Below are positions 42,866 to 51,470 of a stretch of 64,000 nt of DNA, in pieces (positions within the stretch are counted from its first letter, which is position 1; every line of letters begins with the position of its first letter). A program made the translations under genes and the position numbers. Origin of the DNA: Thiohalocapsa sp963704155 (GTDB lineage: Bacteria > Pseudomonadota > Gammaproteobacteria > Chromatiales > Chromatiaceae); NCBI GenBank assembly GCA_963704155.1, contig CAVPHF010000024.1, positions 62,001 through 126,000 of the forward strand, read 5' to 3'. The notes below the pieces were generated by a model, which ran no database searches, was not told the origin of the DNA, and saw only the letters and a program-made list of their open reading frames with translations.

Positions 42866-44767
42866 TCAGGCCAGCGCGACATCGTCGTGCCGGATCGCGG
42901 CCTGGAACATCAGCAGGGTCCACAGCGGCGCGCTGTGATCGCGCACACCGCTTTGGTGCTCGCTGACCAGACGCGCCAGGTAGCCGTGATCGAACAGGCC
43001 GCTATCGGCGAGTCCGCCCTCGAGTAGATCCCGACGCAAACGATCCCGCAGCGGGCCGCGGAACCACTTTGCCAAGGGCACGCCAAAGCCCATCTTCGGC
43101 CGGTAGAGCACATCCTGCGGCAAATGCGGTTCCAGCGATTTCTTCAGCAGGTATTTCCCTTCCGCCCCGCGGAGCTTCCAGTCGGCCGGCAGGCCTGAGA
43201 CCCACTCGGTGAGCGGGTGATCGAGCAGCGGCACCCGCACCTCCAGCGAGTGTGCCATGCTCGCCCGGTCGACCTTGGTGAGGATGTCGCCCACCAGATA
43301 GGTCTTCATGTCCAGGTACTGGATCAGCGACAGCGGGTGGTCCGTCGGACTGTTGGCGGCATGGGTGTCGAATACCGACTGCACCGAATAGCCTTGCAAC
43401 TCCCGTTTCAGGCGGTCGCTGAACAGGAGGCTGCGCTGCTCGGCGCGGCAGATCGACACCGAGTGCAGATAGGCCTCGACCGCGTTTCGCGCCAAGGCCT
43501 GAAAGGTGGTCTTGGCGCGGAACACCCGCGGCGCCCAGTCCGCCTTCGGATACAGCCGACCGAGCGCCCCGAACAGCGGGCGACGCAATGCGAGCGGTAG
43601 CGCGGCGCGCAACCGCTCCTCGTGCAGGTGCCAACGGTAGCGGCGATAGCCCGCGAAGTGCTCATCGCCGCCATCGCCGGAGAGCGCAACCGTCACGCGC
43701 TCACGCGCGAGCTGGCAGACGCGGTAGGTCGGGATGGCTGAGCTGTCGGCATAGGGTTCGTCATACAGCGTCGCCAACTCGTCCAGCAGATCGAAATCAT
43801 CGCTGCCGACGACCTGCTCGAAGTGATTGGTGTGGTAGCGTTCGGCCACCTGCCTCGCATAAGCGGTCTCGTCGAACTGCTTGACGTCGAAGCCGATGGC
43901 GCAGGTGTTGACGGGTTCTTGCTGCAACTGCGCCATCATTGCGACCACGGCGCTGGAATCGACCCCGCCGGAAAGGAATGCGCCGAGCGGTACCTCCGAG
44001 ACCAGCCGAACCTGCACCGCCTCGCGCAGCCGTGCCAGCAGCTCGTCCTTCAGGTCGGCCTCCGAGCCAACGCTGACCGGCGCGAACGGGATGTCCCAGT
44101 ACTTACGCGCGGCGGGCATGGGCGCGCCGCGCTTGAGCAGCAACGTATGCCCGGGGCTCAGTTTGAACACGTCGCGGTAGATGGTATTCGGCTCGGGCAC
44201 GTAGCCGAGCGCGAAGTAATCCTCCACCGCCCGCGGCTCGAGGCTGCGCGGTAGGCCCGGATGCATCTTGAGCACCTTGAGTTCCGAGCCGAAGATGAAC
44301 TGACCTTCCGGCAGAAGCGAGTAGAACAGGGGCTTGATGCCGAAGCGATCCCTCGCCAGAAACAGCGACTGCTCGCGGCGGTCGTACAGCGCGAACGCGA
44401 ACATGCCGCGAAAACGGTCCACGCACCGCTCGCCCCATTGCTGCCAGGCGTAAAGGATCACCTCGGTGTCGCAATGGGTGCGGAAGGCATAACCCAGCCC
44501 GCGCAGTTCGTCGGCAAGCTCTCCGAAATTGTAAATTTCGCCGTTGTAGACGACGCACAGGTTGCCATCGGCGCTGAACATCGGCTGCTGCCCGGAGGCG
44601 AGATCGATAATGGACAGCCGGCGATGCGCCAGACCGACACCGGGCGCAATGAAGACATCGCCTTCATCTGGCCCACGGTGGAACTGGGCCTGATTCATCG
44701 CCATGAGCTGGTCGCGCGAGGGTTCACGCTGCTCGGTGAGGTCGAAGATTCCTGCTATGCCACACAT
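42866..44767 (-). CDS. asnB: Asparagine synthase-like amidotransferase (XrtA/PEP-CTERM type)
   Basis: The 633-residue protein has an N-terminal class II glutaminase domain whose Cys2 nucleophile is intact (MCGIAGIFDL), with RGPDEGD and LAHRRLSIIDL, and a C-terminal synthetase domain with PP-loop LGAFLSGGVDSSAVVA. Segments such as VEDYFALGYVPEPNTIYRDVFKLSPGHTLLL resemble the exosortase-1-associated amidotransferase rather than general asparagine synthetase. It probably amidates a sugar or acid in an exported polysaccharide. It lies between two glycosyltransferases, on the same strand, with gaps of 50 and 58 bp. Confidence 0.9.
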   Translation of the reverse strand: MCGIAGIFDLTEQREPSRDQLMAMNQAQFHRGPDEGDVFIAPGVGLAHRRLSIIDLASGQQPMFSADGNLCVVYNGEIYNFGELADELRGLGYAFRTHCDTEVILYAWQQWGERCVDRFRGMFAFALYDRREQSLFLARDRFGIKPLFYSLLPEGQFIFGSELKVLKMHPGLPRSLEPRAVEDYFALGYVPEPNTIYRDVFKLSPGHTLLLKRGAPMPAARKYWDIPFAPVSVGSEADLKDELLARLREAVQVRLVSEVPLGAFLSGGVDSSAVVAMMAQLQQEPVNTCAIGFDVKQFDETAYARQVAERYHTNHFEQVVGSDDFDLLDELATLYDEPYADSSAIPTYRVCQLARERVTVALSGDGGDEHFAGYRRYRWHLHEERLRAALPLALRRPLFGALGRLYPKADWAPRVFRAKTTFQALARNAVEAYLHSVSICRAEQRSLLFSDRLKRELQGYSVQSVFDTHAANSPTDHPLSLIQYLDMKTYLVGDILTKVDRASMAHSLEVRVPLLDHPLTEWVSGLPADWKLRGAEGKYLLKKSLEPHLPQDVLYRPKMGFGVPLAKWFRGPLRDRLRRDLLEGGLADSGLFDHGYLARLVSEHQSGVRDHSAPLWTLLMFQAAIRHDDVALA

Positions 44768-44825
44768 CGTTCTTGTCTAGGCTTCCAACTGCGTTCGCGA
44801 CTGCCGCACAGGGCCGCCAGGACGT

Positions 44826-46013
44826 TCATCGGGCGACATCCAGCAAATCATCGTACACCTGCACATAGGCGTCGACCGCCTTGTCCCAGTCGAAGTCCGC
44901 GCGCGCCCGCGCCCGCGCGGCCTTCCCCATGCGTGCGCGCAGTTCCGGCTGCGCGTCAAGCCTCAGAATGGCGTCGGCCAGCGCATTCGCGTCTCCAACC
45001 GGAAAAAGCATGCCGGTGATGCCCTGCGCCACCAGTTCGGGGTTGCCGCCCACATCCGTTGCGATCACGGGCAAGCCGCTCGCCATCGCCTCAAGAATGG
45101 TATTTGAGATGCCTTCGCCGAGCGAGGGCAGAAGGAACAGATCCATGCAGCCGATCAGCGCCGGCACATCGTCGCGGTCACCGGTCAACCAAACGACATC
45201 GCCCAGGCCGGCCTCCGCGATCGCGACCTCCAGGGCGCCGCGCATCGGCCCGTCGCCAACCATGATACAGCGCAGCCGTTCGCGCAGCGCCGGCTGAGCG
45301 TCGAGCATGACCGACAGCGCCCGAATGATCAGCGCCTGATCCTTGACGGCGGCAAGCCGTCCGACCGTGCCAAGCACCAACGCCCCGCTCGGCGGCAAAA
45401 ACGCCTCGGGCAGCAGCGCCGCGGCACCGCCAGCGCCGGAAATAAAGCGTGCGTGATCCACTCCGTTGTAGATGTGCGTGACCTTCCGCGAAGGGATACC
45501 GACCTGCTGCACCAGCCAGGTCTCCAAGTCACGGCTCACGGCAATAAACCGATGGATGAGCGGCTGTAGCAGACGGCGCATCCATCGGTACTTTGGGTTG
45601 CTACCGTCGAGATCATGGACATCCCGGCCGTGTTCCCCATGCACGCGCTTCACACCGGGCATCAACAGACCTAGCAGCTGAGTCTCCAGCGCGGCCAGGT
45701 TGCGGCTGTGCACCAAGGCCGGACGCAGCCGGCGCAGCGTGCGCCAAAGGCGCCAGTAAAGGGCGGGATCATGGCCCGGACGCTTGTGCAGTTCGATGAT
45801 CTCGACCTCGGGCACCTTGATACGCCCGGCAAAGGCATCGGCCTGGGTCAAGCAGATGATGGCGTGCCGATAACGGCCGGGCGGGCAACGGTTGATGATA
45901 TTCACCAAGCCGTTCTCCAGGCCGCCGGTGCCGAGCGCATAAATGACATGCACGACCAGCGGCGGCGGTCGCGCGGAGTGCTCGCTCAATGGTCTGCGCT
46001 GAGGCGGAGGCAT
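44826..46013 (-). CDS. XrtA/PEP-CTERM-associated sugar transferase (GT4, TIGR03088-like)
   Basis: The 395-residue GT-B glycosyltransferase has an N-terminal segment VVHVIYALGTGGLENGLVNIINR and HSRNLAALETQL, which mark the TIGR03088 group, then YNGVDHARF, LGTVGRLAAVKDQALII and GEGISNTILEAMASGLPVIATDVGGNPELV. It is the first gene of the three-gene unit; its ATG (46013) is 8 bp from the 3' end of tRNA-Phe, so it may be read from the tRNA promoter. No exosortase (xrtA) is in the window. Confidence 0.9.
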   Translation of the reverse strand: MPPPQRRPLSEHSARPPPLVVHVIYALGTGGLENGLVNIINRCPPGRYRHAIICLTQADAFAGRIKVPEVEIIELHKRPGHDPALYWRLWRTLRRLRPALVHSRNLAALETQLLGLLMPGVKRVHGEHGRDVHDLDGSNPKYRWMRRLLQPLIHRFIAVSRDLETWLVQQVGIPSRKVTHIYNGVDHARFISGAGGAAALLPEAFLPPSGALVLGTVGRLAAVKDQALIIRALSVMLDAQPALRERLRCIMVGDGPMRGALEVAIAEAGLGDVVWLTGDRDDVPALIGCMDLFLLPSLGEGISNTILEAMASGLPVIATDVGGNPELVAQGITGMLFPVGDANALADAILRLDAQPELRARMGKAARARARADFDWDKAVDAYVQVYDDLLDVAR

Positions 46014-46020
46014 AAGGAAG

Positions 46021-46096
<76 letters not shown>

Positions 46097-46139
46097 GTAA
46101 AGGCTGCACCGGCTGGTGCTGCCAGCGGCGAAGCCGCGT

Positions 46140-46168
46140 ATTAAAGCGATTTGGCACACCTTCGTCAA
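46140..46168 (-). promoter_or_regulatory. Promoter of tRNA-Phe
   Basis: On the minus strand TTGACG (46168-46163) and TTTAAT (46145-46140) are separated by exactly 17 bp, each 5 of 6 to the sigma-70 consensus. The start site would be near 46133, about 37 bp before the tRNA 5' end. The best-formed promoter in the window. Confidence 0.75.
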
Positions 46169-46288
46169 GGGCTTCGGCGCCGCGGCCGTCGCCCCGGGAG
46201 CGGGGCTCCTAACTTCCAGGGCAGAGCCGGGGCAGCACTAGGGCAGAACAGGGACACCGCTGGAGCAGAAAAAGAAGCCTTCGCCGGC

Positions 46289-47491
46289 TCAGTAGCGAAG
46301 ATAACGGCGGCGCTGTTCCTGCCAAGCGGCCTCGTCCGCGACCAGATGAGCGTCGAGATCGGCGGGGTCGGCAGCTGGATCATCGACCCATTCGCGCAGC
46401 AGGGTGCCGCCGGCGAGCAGGTCGATGGCGAGACGCTCGGTTTCGTACTCGTAGGGGAAGTCCCGCCAGATGCTGTAGTCCGGATATTCGAGGCGCAACG
46501 CCTTCAGGAACAGCGCCACCAGCCGATAGGGGCGGAAGCGGCGATGCTGATAGTGAATGCTGTCGGTATGGATCTGGATGCCGTGGCAAAGGTGACCCTG
46601 ATGCTTGTGAAAGGTCGGCTCGAAGCCGCAGCAGCGAACCAGGGCGCCCTGCATCCACTCGGCCTGCGTCGTCTCCATGCACTTGAGCAGCCGGCAGACG
46701 TCGATCTCGGGGGCGCCCATGACCTCCAGCGGGACGGTGGTGCCGCGACCCTCGGAGAGCGTGGTGCCCTCCAGCAGAACGGTCCCCGGGAAACAGCGCG
46801 CCATGTTCAGACTGGAGGCATTCGGGCTGGGATTGACCCAGGGAATCTCGTCGCGCGGCCAGCCATAGCCAGGACCGGCGTCGGGGTCATAGCCCTCCAT
46901 CGCAACCACCTGGTAGTCGATATCGAGACGCTTGGTGTCGACGAACCACTGGCCCAGCTCACCGAGGGTCAGGCCGTGACGCATGATCAGCGGCCCGGCA
47001 CCGACGAAGCTCTCCCAGTCGGCCCCCAAAATACTCCCCTCAACGGGCCGACCGGCCGGATTTGGCCGGTCCAACACCCAAACGGCCTTGCCGTGCGTTG
47101 CGCAGGCATCCAGCATATAGGCAAGCGTAGTGACATAGGTGTAGATGCGCGTGCCGATGTCCTGCAGGTCCACCAGCAAGACGTCGAAGGTGTCGAGCAT
47201 GGCATCGGTGGGAAAGCGCACTTCGCCGTACAGGCTGAACACCGGAATGCCATGCAGCGGATCCGTGTAGTCGCCGGACTCGACCATGTTGTCCTGTTTG
47301 TCGCCGCGCATGCCGTGCTGCGGCCCGAAGGCGGCGGTGATCTCGAGTCCGCCGAGCGCCATCAGCGCGTCCAGGCTATGGCGGCCGATGTGGTTGACGG
47401 ATGCAGGGTGGCCGAGTAGCGCGACACGCCGACCCTGCAGCGGTTTGCGCAGCTCTCCTGCGGCGAGCAGTCGATCGATTCCGAGTCGCAT
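46289..47491 (-). CDS. DUF1343 / NamZ-like exo-beta-N-acetylmuramidase
   Basis: The 400-residue protein matches the DUF1343 family, whose characterised member NamZ removes terminal N-acetylmuramic acid from peptidoglycan fragments. Characteristic segments: GHPASVNHIGRHSLDAL, FGPQHGMRGDKQDNM, VLLVDLQDIGTRIYTYVTTL, DRPNPAGRPVEG, and TTLSEGRGTTVPLEV. There is no clear signal peptide, so it may act in the cytoplasm on recycled muropeptides. Single gene, divergent from sdhC. Function by family only. Confidence 0.87.
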   Translation of the reverse strand: MRLGIDRLLAAGELRKPLQGRRVALLGHPASVNHIGRHSLDALMALGGLEITAAFGPQHGMRGDKQDNMVESGDYTDPLHGIPVFSLYGEVRFPTDAMLDTFDVLLVDLQDIGTRIYTYVTTLAYMLDACATHGKAVWVLDRPNPAGRPVEGSILGADWESFVGAGPLIMRHGLTLGELGQWFVDTKRLDIDYQVVAMEGYDPDAGPGYGWPRDEIPWVNPSPNASSLNMARCFPGTVLLEGTTLSEGRGTTVPLEVMGAPEIDVCRLLKCMETTQAEWMQGALVRCCGFEPTFHKHQGHLCHGIQIHTDSIHYQHRRFRPYRLVALFLKALRLEYPDYSIWRDFPYEYETERLAIDLLAGGTLLREWVDDPAADPADLDAHLVADEAAWQEQRRRYLRY

Positions 47492-47766
47492 CGCGGGCCT
47501 ATCTCCACGTTTCGGGTCCGGGAATCGATCGTGCCACAGACGCGCGCCGGTGCCTAGCGGTTAGGTGCTAGGGGCAAGCCTCAGCCGCTCACGCCCCGCT
47601 CACCGCTCACCGCTCACCGCTCACCGCTCACCGCTCACCGCTCAACGCTCAACGCTCAACGCTCGACTTTCAGTGTTTGCGAATATACCGATAGAGTGCG
47701 CCCGATCAAGGTCAAGTCGGTGCGCTCGCGCTAGGCTCGAAGGACCACCAACCGGTCAACGCGCCC
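47492..47766. other. Divergent intergenic region between the NamZ-like gene and sdhC
   Basis: About 275 bp, dominated by a 70-bp heptanucleotide array (47597-47666). The remaining sequence should contain the promoters for both genes; no clear consensus boxes were found on the sdhC side. Confidence 0.5.
47597..47666. repeat. Heptanucleotide tandem array (10 units) upstream of sdhC
   Basis: Six CGCTCAC units are followed by three CGCTCAA units and one CGCTCGA, with no gaps. The array is 101 bp before the sdhC ATG and 106 bp from the divergent gene's start. An open frame runs through it into sdhA, but that is not a gene: sdhC lies within it in another frame. Confidence 0.9.
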
Positions 47767-48417
47767 ATGTCCGCCTCCATCGACAACGCCCATTTCCTGC
47801 TGCGCCGCCTGCACTCGCTGCTGGGACTGCTGCCGGTCGGCGCCTTCCTGCTGTTCCATCTATGGGAGAACTCGCAGTCGAGGTTCGGGGCGGCGCATTA
47901 CAACGAGCAAGTGGTTGGAGCGCTGAAGGCACTCAACTATCTGCCGGCCATCGAGGTCGCCGTCATCGCCCTGCCGCTGCTGTTCCATGCCGGCTATGGG
48001 CTGGCCATCATCGGCAGCGGGCGCGCGCAGCCGCTGCGCTATGGATTCCTGCGCAATCGGCTGTATTGGCTGCAGCGCATCTCGGGCGTCGCGTTGATCC
48101 TGTTCCTGTTGCTACACATCGGCCTGACGCGCATCGCCGGGCTGTTCGATCCCACCATAGGCGCCGATCTTTTCGGTCATATGCGGCAAACGCTTTCGCA
48201 ACCGACGGTGTTTGGGCTCTATCTACTCGGGCTGCTGCTCGCCGTTTTCCACCTAGCCAACGGGTTGTCCACGGCGGCCATCGCCTGGGGCCTGACCACG
48301 GGCGCCGAGGCCCAGCGGCGCTTCGGCTGGCTCTGTGCCGGCTTCGGGCTGCTGCTCGCGGCGCTCGGCGTGCATGGGCTGACCGGCTTCTTGACTGCTT
48401 CGGCTGTCGGCGCATGA
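47767..48417 (+). CDS. sdhC: Succinate dehydrogenase/fumarate reductase cytochrome b558 subunit
   Basis: The 216-residue membrane protein has five predicted helices and the His residues expected to hold two hemes (RRLHSLLG, LLFHLWENSQ, LLFHAGYGL, LLLHIGLTRI, AVFHLANGL). It anchors the SdhAB part and exchanges electrons with quinone. This single-anchor diheme (B. subtilis-like) type usually works with menaquinone, consistent with the men genes 20 kb away. Its stop overlaps the sdhA ATG. Confidence 0.93.
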   Translation: MSASIDNAHFLLRRLHSLLGLLPVGAFLLFHLWENSQSRFGAAHYNEQVVGALKALNYLPAIEVAVIALPLLFHAGYGLAIIGSGRAQPLRYGFLRNRLYWLQRISGVALILFLLLHIGLTRIAGLFDPTIGADLFGHMRQTLSQPTVFGLYLLGLLLAVFHLANGLSTAAIAWGLTTGAEAQRRFGWLCAGFGLLLAALGVHGLTGFLTASAVGA

Positions 48418-50312
48418 GCGGTAGAGATGTCATCGTCGTTGGCGGCGGGCTCGGCGGCCTCTGGGCCACGCTGACCATCGCCGAAGCCGGGCATCGGGTG
48501 CGGCTGTTCTCGCTGTTCGAGGTGATGCGCTCGCACTCGGTCTGCGCGCAAGGCGGCATCAACGCCGTGCTCGACGCCAAGGGTCAGCGCGACAGCGTCG
48601 AGCAGCACATCGTCGATACCATCAAGGGTGGCAGCTACCTGGCCAATCAGGCGCCGATCAAATCCATGTGCGAAGACGCACCGGGACTCATCCACACCTT
48701 TGAGCGCATGGGCGTGACCTTCTCGCGCACGCCCGAGGGGCTGCTCGACCAACGCCTGTTCGGCGGTGTCAAACACAAGCGCACCTGCTTTGCCGGCGCC
48801 AGCACGGGTCAGCAACTGCTCCACGGCGTCGATCAGCAGGTGCGCCGACTGGAGACCGAGGGCAAGATCGACAAGCACGAATGGTGGGAGTTTCTGTCGA
48901 TCGTCAAGGACGCCGACGGCGCCTGTCGCGGCATCGTCGCGATGGACCTGCGGGACATGCAGCTGCGCAGCTTCCGCGCCGATGCGGTGGTGCTGGCCAC
49001 CGGCGGCCTCGGTCAGATCTTCGCCCCTAAGACCACCTGCTCGACCAATTCCACCGGAGCCGCGGCCAGCCGCGTCTACCAGCAGGGCGCGCGCTTTGCG
49101 AACGCCGAATTCTTTCAGTTCCACCCGACCGCGATGCTCGGCGCCGACAAGACCCGGCTGATGTCGGAGGCCGCTCGCGGCGAGGGTGGCCGGGTCTGGG
49201 TCCCACGAGACCCGACGGACCGACGCGAACCGACGCGCATACCGGAGTTGGAACGCTTCTACTTCCTCGAGGACTGGTACCCGAGCTACGGCAACACGGT
49301 GCCGCGCGACATCGCCTCGCGTGCCATCTGGCGGGTCACCCGAGAACTCGGGTTGGGCGTTGGCGGCGCGGGCGAGAACCGCGACCGCGTCTATCTGGAC
49401 CTGACCCATTTGAACCGCGACTTCGTCACCACCCGGCTCGGCGCGATCCTATCGATCTATCGCAAATTCGCCGGAAGCGACCCGCTGCAGGCACCGATGC
49501 AGATCTTCCCGGCCGCCCACTACGCGATGGGCGGGCTCTGGGTCGACTATGAAAAGGACCAGGGCACCGGCGGCATGAAGGCCGGCAGTCCGCGCAATCA
49601 TGCGACCAACATCCCAGGCCTCTACGCCTGCGGCGAATGCGACTACGCCTATCACGGCGCGAACCGGCTCGGCGCCAACTCGCTGTTGTCGGCCTCCTAC
49701 TCCGGACGCGTGGCCGGCGAGGCGGTCGCCGCCTATGTCACCGGGCTGGCGAGCGGCGCCGACGTGCTGGCGGCAGCGCCGTTCGAGGCCGAGACGGCGC
49801 GCCAGCGCGAGATCAACCAGCGCTTCGTGCAGGGTGAGGGTGACCAGAACCCCTACCGGCTGCATCATGCGCTGGGCGCGCTGATGACCGAAAAGGTCGG
49901 CGTCGTGCGCGACAATGCCGAACTGGACGCGGCATGCACTGAACTATCGGAATTGGAGCAGCGCTTTTCGCGGCTGGACCTGGCCGAGGCGAGCCCTTGG
50001 GTCAACCAGAGCCTGGCCCAAGCGCGGCAGGTGTTCGACATGGTCAAGCTGGCGCAGGTCATGGCGGCGAGCGCGCGCGCCCGTGACGAATGCCGCGGCG
50101 CGCACTACAAGCCCGCGTTCGAGCTTCCCATCCCGGAAGGCAAGTACGCCGGAGATCCGGAGTTCGAAGCCTACCGCGAACGCTGGAAACGCAAGAACGC
50201 CGACTGGCTCAAGACAACGATCGCCGAGCACACCGAGAACGGGCCGCGCATACGCTTCGAAGCGGTGGACCTCAGCCTGTTGCAACCGGAACAGCCAAGA
50301 GACTACCGGTGA
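48414..50312 (+). CDS. sdhA: Succinate dehydrogenase/fumarate reductase flavoprotein subunit
   Basis: The 632-residue flavoprotein oxidises succinate or reduces fumarate. FAD-binding GGGLGGLWATLTIAE, the FAD-linking His region RSHSVCAQGGINAV, LATGGLGQIFAPKTTCSTNSTG, the substrate-site Arg/His region (FQFHPTAM, SEAARGEGGRVW) and HYAMGGLWVDYE are all present. Start ATG 48414 overlaps the sdhC stop (ATGA); the open frame before it has no coding features. sdhB follows after 63 bp. Order C-A-B is that of the b558 type. Confidence 0.96.
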   Translation: MSGRDVIVVGGGLGGLWATLTIAEAGHRVRLFSLFEVMRSHSVCAQGGINAVLDAKGQRDSVEQHIVDTIKGGSYLANQAPIKSMCEDAPGLIHTFERMGVTFSRTPEGLLDQRLFGGVKHKRTCFAGASTGQQLLHGVDQQVRRLETEGKIDKHEWWEFLSIVKDADGACRGIVAMDLRDMQLRSFRADAVVLATGGLGQIFAPKTTCSTNSTGAAASRVYQQGARFANAEFFQFHPTAMLGADKTRLMSEAARGEGGRVWVPRDPTDRREPTRIPELERFYFLEDWYPSYGNTVPRDIASRAIWRVTRELGLGVGGAGENRDRVYLDLTHLNRDFVTTRLGAILSIYRKFAGSDPLQAPMQIFPAAHYAMGGLWVDYEKDQGTGGMKAGSPRNHATNIPGLYACGECDYAYHGANRLGANSLLSASYSGRVAGEAVAAYVTGLASGADVLAAAPFEAETARQREINQRFVQGEGDQNPYRLHHALGALMTEKVGVVRDNAELDAACTELSELEQRFSRLDLAEASPWVNQSLAQARQVFDMVKLAQVMAASARARDECRGAHYKPAFELPIPEGKYAGDPEFEAYRERWKRKNADWLKTTIAEHTENGPRIRFEAVDLSLLQPEQPRDYR

Positions 50313-50375
50313 AGAGAGGGCCGAGGAAGTCGGCGCCGAGCGCTGGGCGCTTTCCGACAGCACGCGAGCGTTGCC

Positions 50376-51143
50376 ATGACCAAAACCACTGAGCGAGGGT
50401 CCGTCGAGCTGCGCATTCGCCGGCAGGACGATCCGGCCGGCGAGCCTTACTGGCAGCGGTTCGCCGTGGCCCTGTATCCGGGCGCGAACATCGTCTCAGT
50501 GCTGATGGACCTGCGCGAGCGGCCGGTCACCCAGGATGGCCGACGGGTCGACCCGGTCGCGTTCGAGCACAACTGCATGGAAGAGGTCTGCGGCGCCTGC
50601 GCGATGCTCATCAACGGCGTCCCGCGGCCGGCCTGCTCGGCGCTCATCGACGAGCTCGAGGCGCCCATCAGACTGGAGCCGCTGCCCAAGTTCCCGGTCG
50701 TCCGCGATCTCGTCGTCGATCGTTCGCGGCTGCTGGACGACCTCAAGCGCGTCAAGGCATGGGTTCGGCTCGACGGCCCCTGGGACACCCACGAGGGCGC
50801 GCCGCGCGTCTCGCCGGCGGCCTGGGCCGCAAACTATCTCTACAGCCGCTGCATGAGCTGCGGCTGCTGCATGGCCGCCTGTCCGCAGTTCGATCAGGAC
50901 CGGGACTTCGTTGGTCCCGCGCCATTGGCACAGGTCAGGCTGATGAACGCACACCCCACCGGTCGCTTCGATAAGACCGAGCGTCTGCATGCGATCATGG
51001 CCGAGGGCGGTCTCAGCGACTGCGGCAATGCCCAGAACTGCGTGCGTGTCTGTCCGAAAGAGATTCCCTTGACCACCGCGATCGGCGAGTTGGGACGACA
51101 GACCACGCTGCAGTTGCTGAAGGATCTGTTCGGCGCCGGTTGA
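50376..51143 (+). CDS. sdhB: Succinate dehydrogenase/fumarate reductase iron-sulfur subunit
   Basis: The 255-residue protein carries three clusters: 2Fe-2S (CMEEVCGACAMLINGVPRPAC), 4Fe-4S (CMSCGCCMAACP) and 3Fe-4S (CGNAQNCVRVCPKEIPL). These pass electrons from the flavin in SdhA to heme and quinone in SdhC. Start ATG 50376. Ends the sdhCAB operon. Confidence 0.96.
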   Translation: MTKTTERGSVELRIRRQDDPAGEPYWQRFAVALYPGANIVSVLMDLRERPVTQDGRRVDPVAFEHNCMEEVCGACAMLINGVPRPACSALIDELEAPIRLEPLPKFPVVRDLVVDRSRLLDDLKRVKAWVRLDGPWDTHEGAPRVSPAAWAANYLYSRCMSCGCCMAACPQFDQDRDFVGPAPLAQVRLMNAHPTGRFDKTERLHAIMAEGGLSDCGNAQNCVRVCPKEIPLTTAIGELGRQTTLQLLKDLFGAG

Positions 51144-51282
51144 CCCGCGAGCAGTCCGCGGAGTCGCGTTGCAATCGCACCAGAGATCCTGTTCCACACC
51201 GCCGACGAAGGCACACGCACACCGAATGCCTGCACCTACTGCGCTATACCGAATCGGCAATTGTCATCGCTGCCGCTTCCAA

Positions 51283-51429
51283 TCCGGTCAGATCTGGGAT
51301 CTAAAGCAGGCGGTCGCGGTCATGGGCACCGCGCAGTTCGGCGGTGAGCTGACCGACGACGAGGTCGCCTCGATTGCCGAGTTCCTGCGCAGCCTGACCG
51401 GCGAGCCGCCGAAAGTAGACTATGGTTAA
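51283..51429 (+). pseudogene. C-terminal relic of a cytochrome c peroxidase-family gene
   Basis: The 48 residues SGQIWDLKQAVAVMGT...ELTDDEVASIAEFLRSLTGEPPKV match only the last part of MauG/CcpA-type peroxidases, where the full protein has over 300 residues and two CxxCH hemes. Upstream in the same frame nothing peroxidase-like is seen up to sdhB. It sits 41 bp before an intact member of the same superfamily whose own C-terminus reads differently, so it is a relic of a separate paralogue, not a duplicate tail. Confidence 0.65.
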
Positions 51430-51470
51430 TCGCGTCGACAGACAACATCCACCACTATCCGGAGGTCTCG

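Noticed and set aside
47565..48413. Open frame running through the heptanucleotide array into sdhA
   Set aside because: The array and the antisense-like translation of sdhC are not coding; sdhC in another frame is clearly the gene, and sdhA starts at the ATGA overlap at 48414.
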